This document shows positions 62,505 through 64,000 of a DNA stretch of 64,000 nt, piece by piece. The number at the start of each line of letters is the position of its first letter. The first letter of the stretch is position 1. Location of the stretch: contig JBGAFV010000001.1 in assembly GCA_044227095.1 (NCBI GenBank), positions 3,720,001 through 3,784,000 on the forward strand. The letters are read 5' to 3'. This DNA is from JACMLD01 sp044227095 (lineage in GTDB: Bacteria > Bacteroidota > Bacteroidia > Chitinophagales > Chitinophagaceae). Both the position numbers and the translations under genes were made by a program. Below the pieces are notes generated by a model. It saw nothing but the letters and a program-made list of their open reading frames with translations, did no database searches and was not told the DNA's origin.

Positions 62505-62525
62505 CGTTATCAAAATGCTGAATAG

Positions 62526-63233
62526 TTATTTGGGCATAGCAAAAATTGCCGGGTCAACAGTTTTGTTTACTTCTACCTTGGTAAAAGTAGTGGCTATCTG
62601 AAACTGGCCTAAATCTGTATTGGTGGTAAAAGGAATTAAAAGACCAGAATCTGTTTTTTTATAATCAGAAAACTGAATAGAAATTTCTACATCCTGTCCC
62701 ATTACATTTCCTTTCTTTACAATTTTTGAAACATAATAAGTGGTTGCGTCAATAAAATAAGTTGTTACATCTTTGTCTTTTGTAGTGAGCTTAATTTTAT
62801 ATGCGGATCCTTCTTTTCCTAATAGTTCAGCCGTACTGCCTTTAGCTGCATAATTGTACAAACCGCCACCAATATCCAACTGGCTTTTAGAAGCTTTATA
62901 AGCTTCTTCAGGTATTTCCTGTGCACCGCCGCCGCCCATTGGACTTACAGCCCAGCCGCCTTTTTCATTAATGCACTGAATAACTTTTTGCCCGTTAAAT
63001 TCAGATTCACTTTTATATCCCTTGCCATTTAGAATAGTAACAGTTGTTGGATTGTCGCCTCCAAATGCCTGCACTGTACCCGTCATGGTTAGTGATGTAG
63101 TTTTGCTGATGGCATCTTTGCCGCCGATAGCATCTATAGATTTGTTTACAATTTCATCTGCTGTTTGCGCTTTTACAGATAAAGCACTAAAGAATGCCGC
63201 TGCTACAAAAACACTGGAAATTATCTTTTTCAT
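62526..63233 (-). CDS. Outer-membrane lipoprotein-sorting-like (LolA-fold) periplasmic protein
   Basis: 235 aa with a signal peptide (MKKIISSVFVAAAFFSALSV, ending near KAQ). The mature part starts TADEIVNKSIDAIGGKDAIS, the typical entry of LolA/LppX-fold proteins of Bacteroidota. A series of beta strands follows (SAYKIKLTTKDKDVTTYFID, YYVSKIVKKGNVMG). It may carry a lipid or lipoprotein. It is monocistronic with a terminator. A TATCTTCG string at 63274-63281 (minus) may be its -7 box. Confidence 0.75.
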   Translation of the reverse strand: MKKIISSVFVAAAFFSALSVKAQTADEIVNKSIDAIGGKDAISKTTSLTMTGTVQAFGGDNPTTVTILNGKGYKSESEFNGQKVIQCINEKGGWAVSPMGGGGAQEIPEEAYKASKSQLDIGGGLYNYAAKGSTAELLGKEGSAYKIKLTTKDKDVTTYFIDATTYYVSKIVKKGNVMGQDVEISIQFSDYKKTDSGLLIPFTTNTDLGQFQIATTFTKVEVNKTVDPAIFAMPK

Positions 63234-63385
63234 TTTTCAGGTTATTTTTTTAAATTATTATTTATTAAGAGACCGAAGATAAGCATAAGGCCTAACCGAT
63301 TTTCATAAAATTTTATAAGAGGGATGGGTTTCAGTATCCTTAACAATTTAGTTGCTTAAATCATACTGTGTTTTGTAAAAAAATA

Positions 63386-64000
63386 TCATTGGTTTTGTTT
63401 GCCGGTAAGCGCAGTAATAACATCCTTATAATTATCACTCACCGGCAACTCTATTGCCTCAATAAACACACTGTTTTTTCTTATTGCCGTAATGTGTTTT
63501 ACAGAAACAATGTACGATTTGTGTATGCGCATAAATTCTACAGGCGGCAATTGTTCTTCCAGCGATTTCATGCTCATGCGTGTAATGATTGCCCTCGATG
63601 TGCTTTTAAGATGTATTTTGATATAATCTTTCAATCCTTCAATATAAACAATATCATCAAAAACTACTTTTAGCTGACTATAATCTACATTCACAAAAAA
63701 ATAGCCCGGGCTTTTATCTGTTGCTGGTTGCTTTGTTTTTTCTTTTAGCTGGTGCAATTCATTTGCTTTATTGCATGCTTTTATAAAACGCGGAAGCGCT
63801 ACAGGTTTTACGAGGTAATCCACTACATCCAGTTCAAAACCTTCCAGTGCATATTTTTCATAAGCGGTTACCAGGATGAACATTGGTTTTTCCTGCAGTG
63901 TTTGTATAAACTGCAAACCTGTAAGGCCGGGCATTTGTATGTCAAGAAAAACAAGATCAATATGTTTCTCCTGGATGATTTTCATTGCAGTCATAGCATC
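63386..64000 (-). CDS. LytTR-family response regulator, N-terminus cut by the window edge
   Basis: At least 204 residues are visible. The receiver domain has IDLVFLDIQMPGLTGLQFIQ (phospho-acceptor Asp in LDIQMP), LVTAYEKYALEGFELDVVDY and LVKPVALPRF. The C-terminal LytTR DNA-binding domain has DIVYIEGLKDYIKIHL, MRIHKSYIVSVKHITAI and LPVSDNYKDVI. The frame continues past 64000, so the start is outside. The partner histidine kinase would be upstream, also outside the window. The target genes are unknown. Confidence 0.9.
   Translation of the reverse strand, partial: DAMTAMKIIQEKHIDLVFLDIQMPGLTGLQFIQTLQEKPMFILVTAYEKYALEGFELDVVDYLVKPVALPRFIKACNKANELHQLKEKTKQPATDKSPGYFFVNVDYSQLKVVFDDIVYIEGLKDYIKIHLKSTSRAIITRMSMKSLEEQLPPVEFMRIHKSYIVSVKHITAIRKNSVFIEAIELPVSDNYKDVITALTGKQNQ

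Overview
The window looks like a chromosomal segment of an AT-rich Bacteroidota, most likely family Chitinophagaceae. This rests on the gene content (DUF3857 tandem, DUF4331 pair, DoxX/BT_3928-type protein next to DUF1599 and folP, SWIB protein with a Lys/Ala tail, several TonB-type receptors, LytTR regulator), on repeated TAnnTTTG promoter boxes, on the lack of clear Shine-Dalgarno sites, and on frequent GTG/TTG starts. I saw no rRNA, tRNA, CRISPR array, transposase or prophage. The genus is inference.

Layout. 1-8.2 kb: a partial exported protein, two divergent paralogous AraC regulators, a PEP-mutase-family enzyme with a SnoaL-like protein, an NmrA-like protein, small unknown proteins, a histone-H1-like/SWIB protein and a saccharopine-dehydrogenase-like oxidoreductase. 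8.4-13.6 kb: a secreted esterase, a 650-bp block of non-coding repeats, an OmpA/PD40 protein, and a DUF1080-YqaE-ThuA cluster. 14-17.6 kb: an APS kinase and sulfotransferase pair (a sulfation cassette), a membrane protein, a Crp-family regulator and an unknown protein. 17.7-23.7 kb: a CzcCBA-type heavy-metal efflux operon led by a small acidic exported protein. 24-26.6 kb: pfkA-pyk glycolytic pair. 27-34.7 kb: RmlD-like reductase, esterase, DoxX protein, a B12-binding-type radical SAM protein, TMEM175-like channel and a UbiD-family decarboxylase. 34.7-39.9 kb: two DUF3857/transglutaminase paralogs and a TraB/GumN protein. 40-52.8 kb is mostly housekeeping: ndk, nrnA, FKBP lipoprotein, folP, DUF1599, BT_3928-like, OppB permease, DUF721, recF, pdhA, TPR protein, ribH, lutA. 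52.8-57.6 kb: a putative metal-uptake operon (small His-containing exported protein, TonB receptor, HupE, TPR lipoprotein). 57.7-64 kb: a two-gene DUF4331 system, a CBS protein, a large outer-membrane receptor, a LolA-like protein and a LytTR response regulator cut by the window edge.

The most unusual structure is non-coding. It is a modular intergenic repeat family at five places (about 9.3, 31.9, 42.8, 47.5 and 48.7 kb). Module A is a CACAGAG-rich block of about 110 bp, module B is a GTTTCTTCGAAAC mini-hairpin, and module C is an exact heptamer minisatellite (AGCTNNN)n with 4 to 11 units. The arrays sit mainly between convergent genes, flank recF on both sides, and run into the stop codons of recF and folP. 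Their wider distribution and function cannot be judged from this window.

The functional groupings (sulfation, metal efflux, metal uptake, 3-keto-sugar processing) are inferred from family membership and neighbourhood. Family assignments were made by recognising motifs, without database searches.
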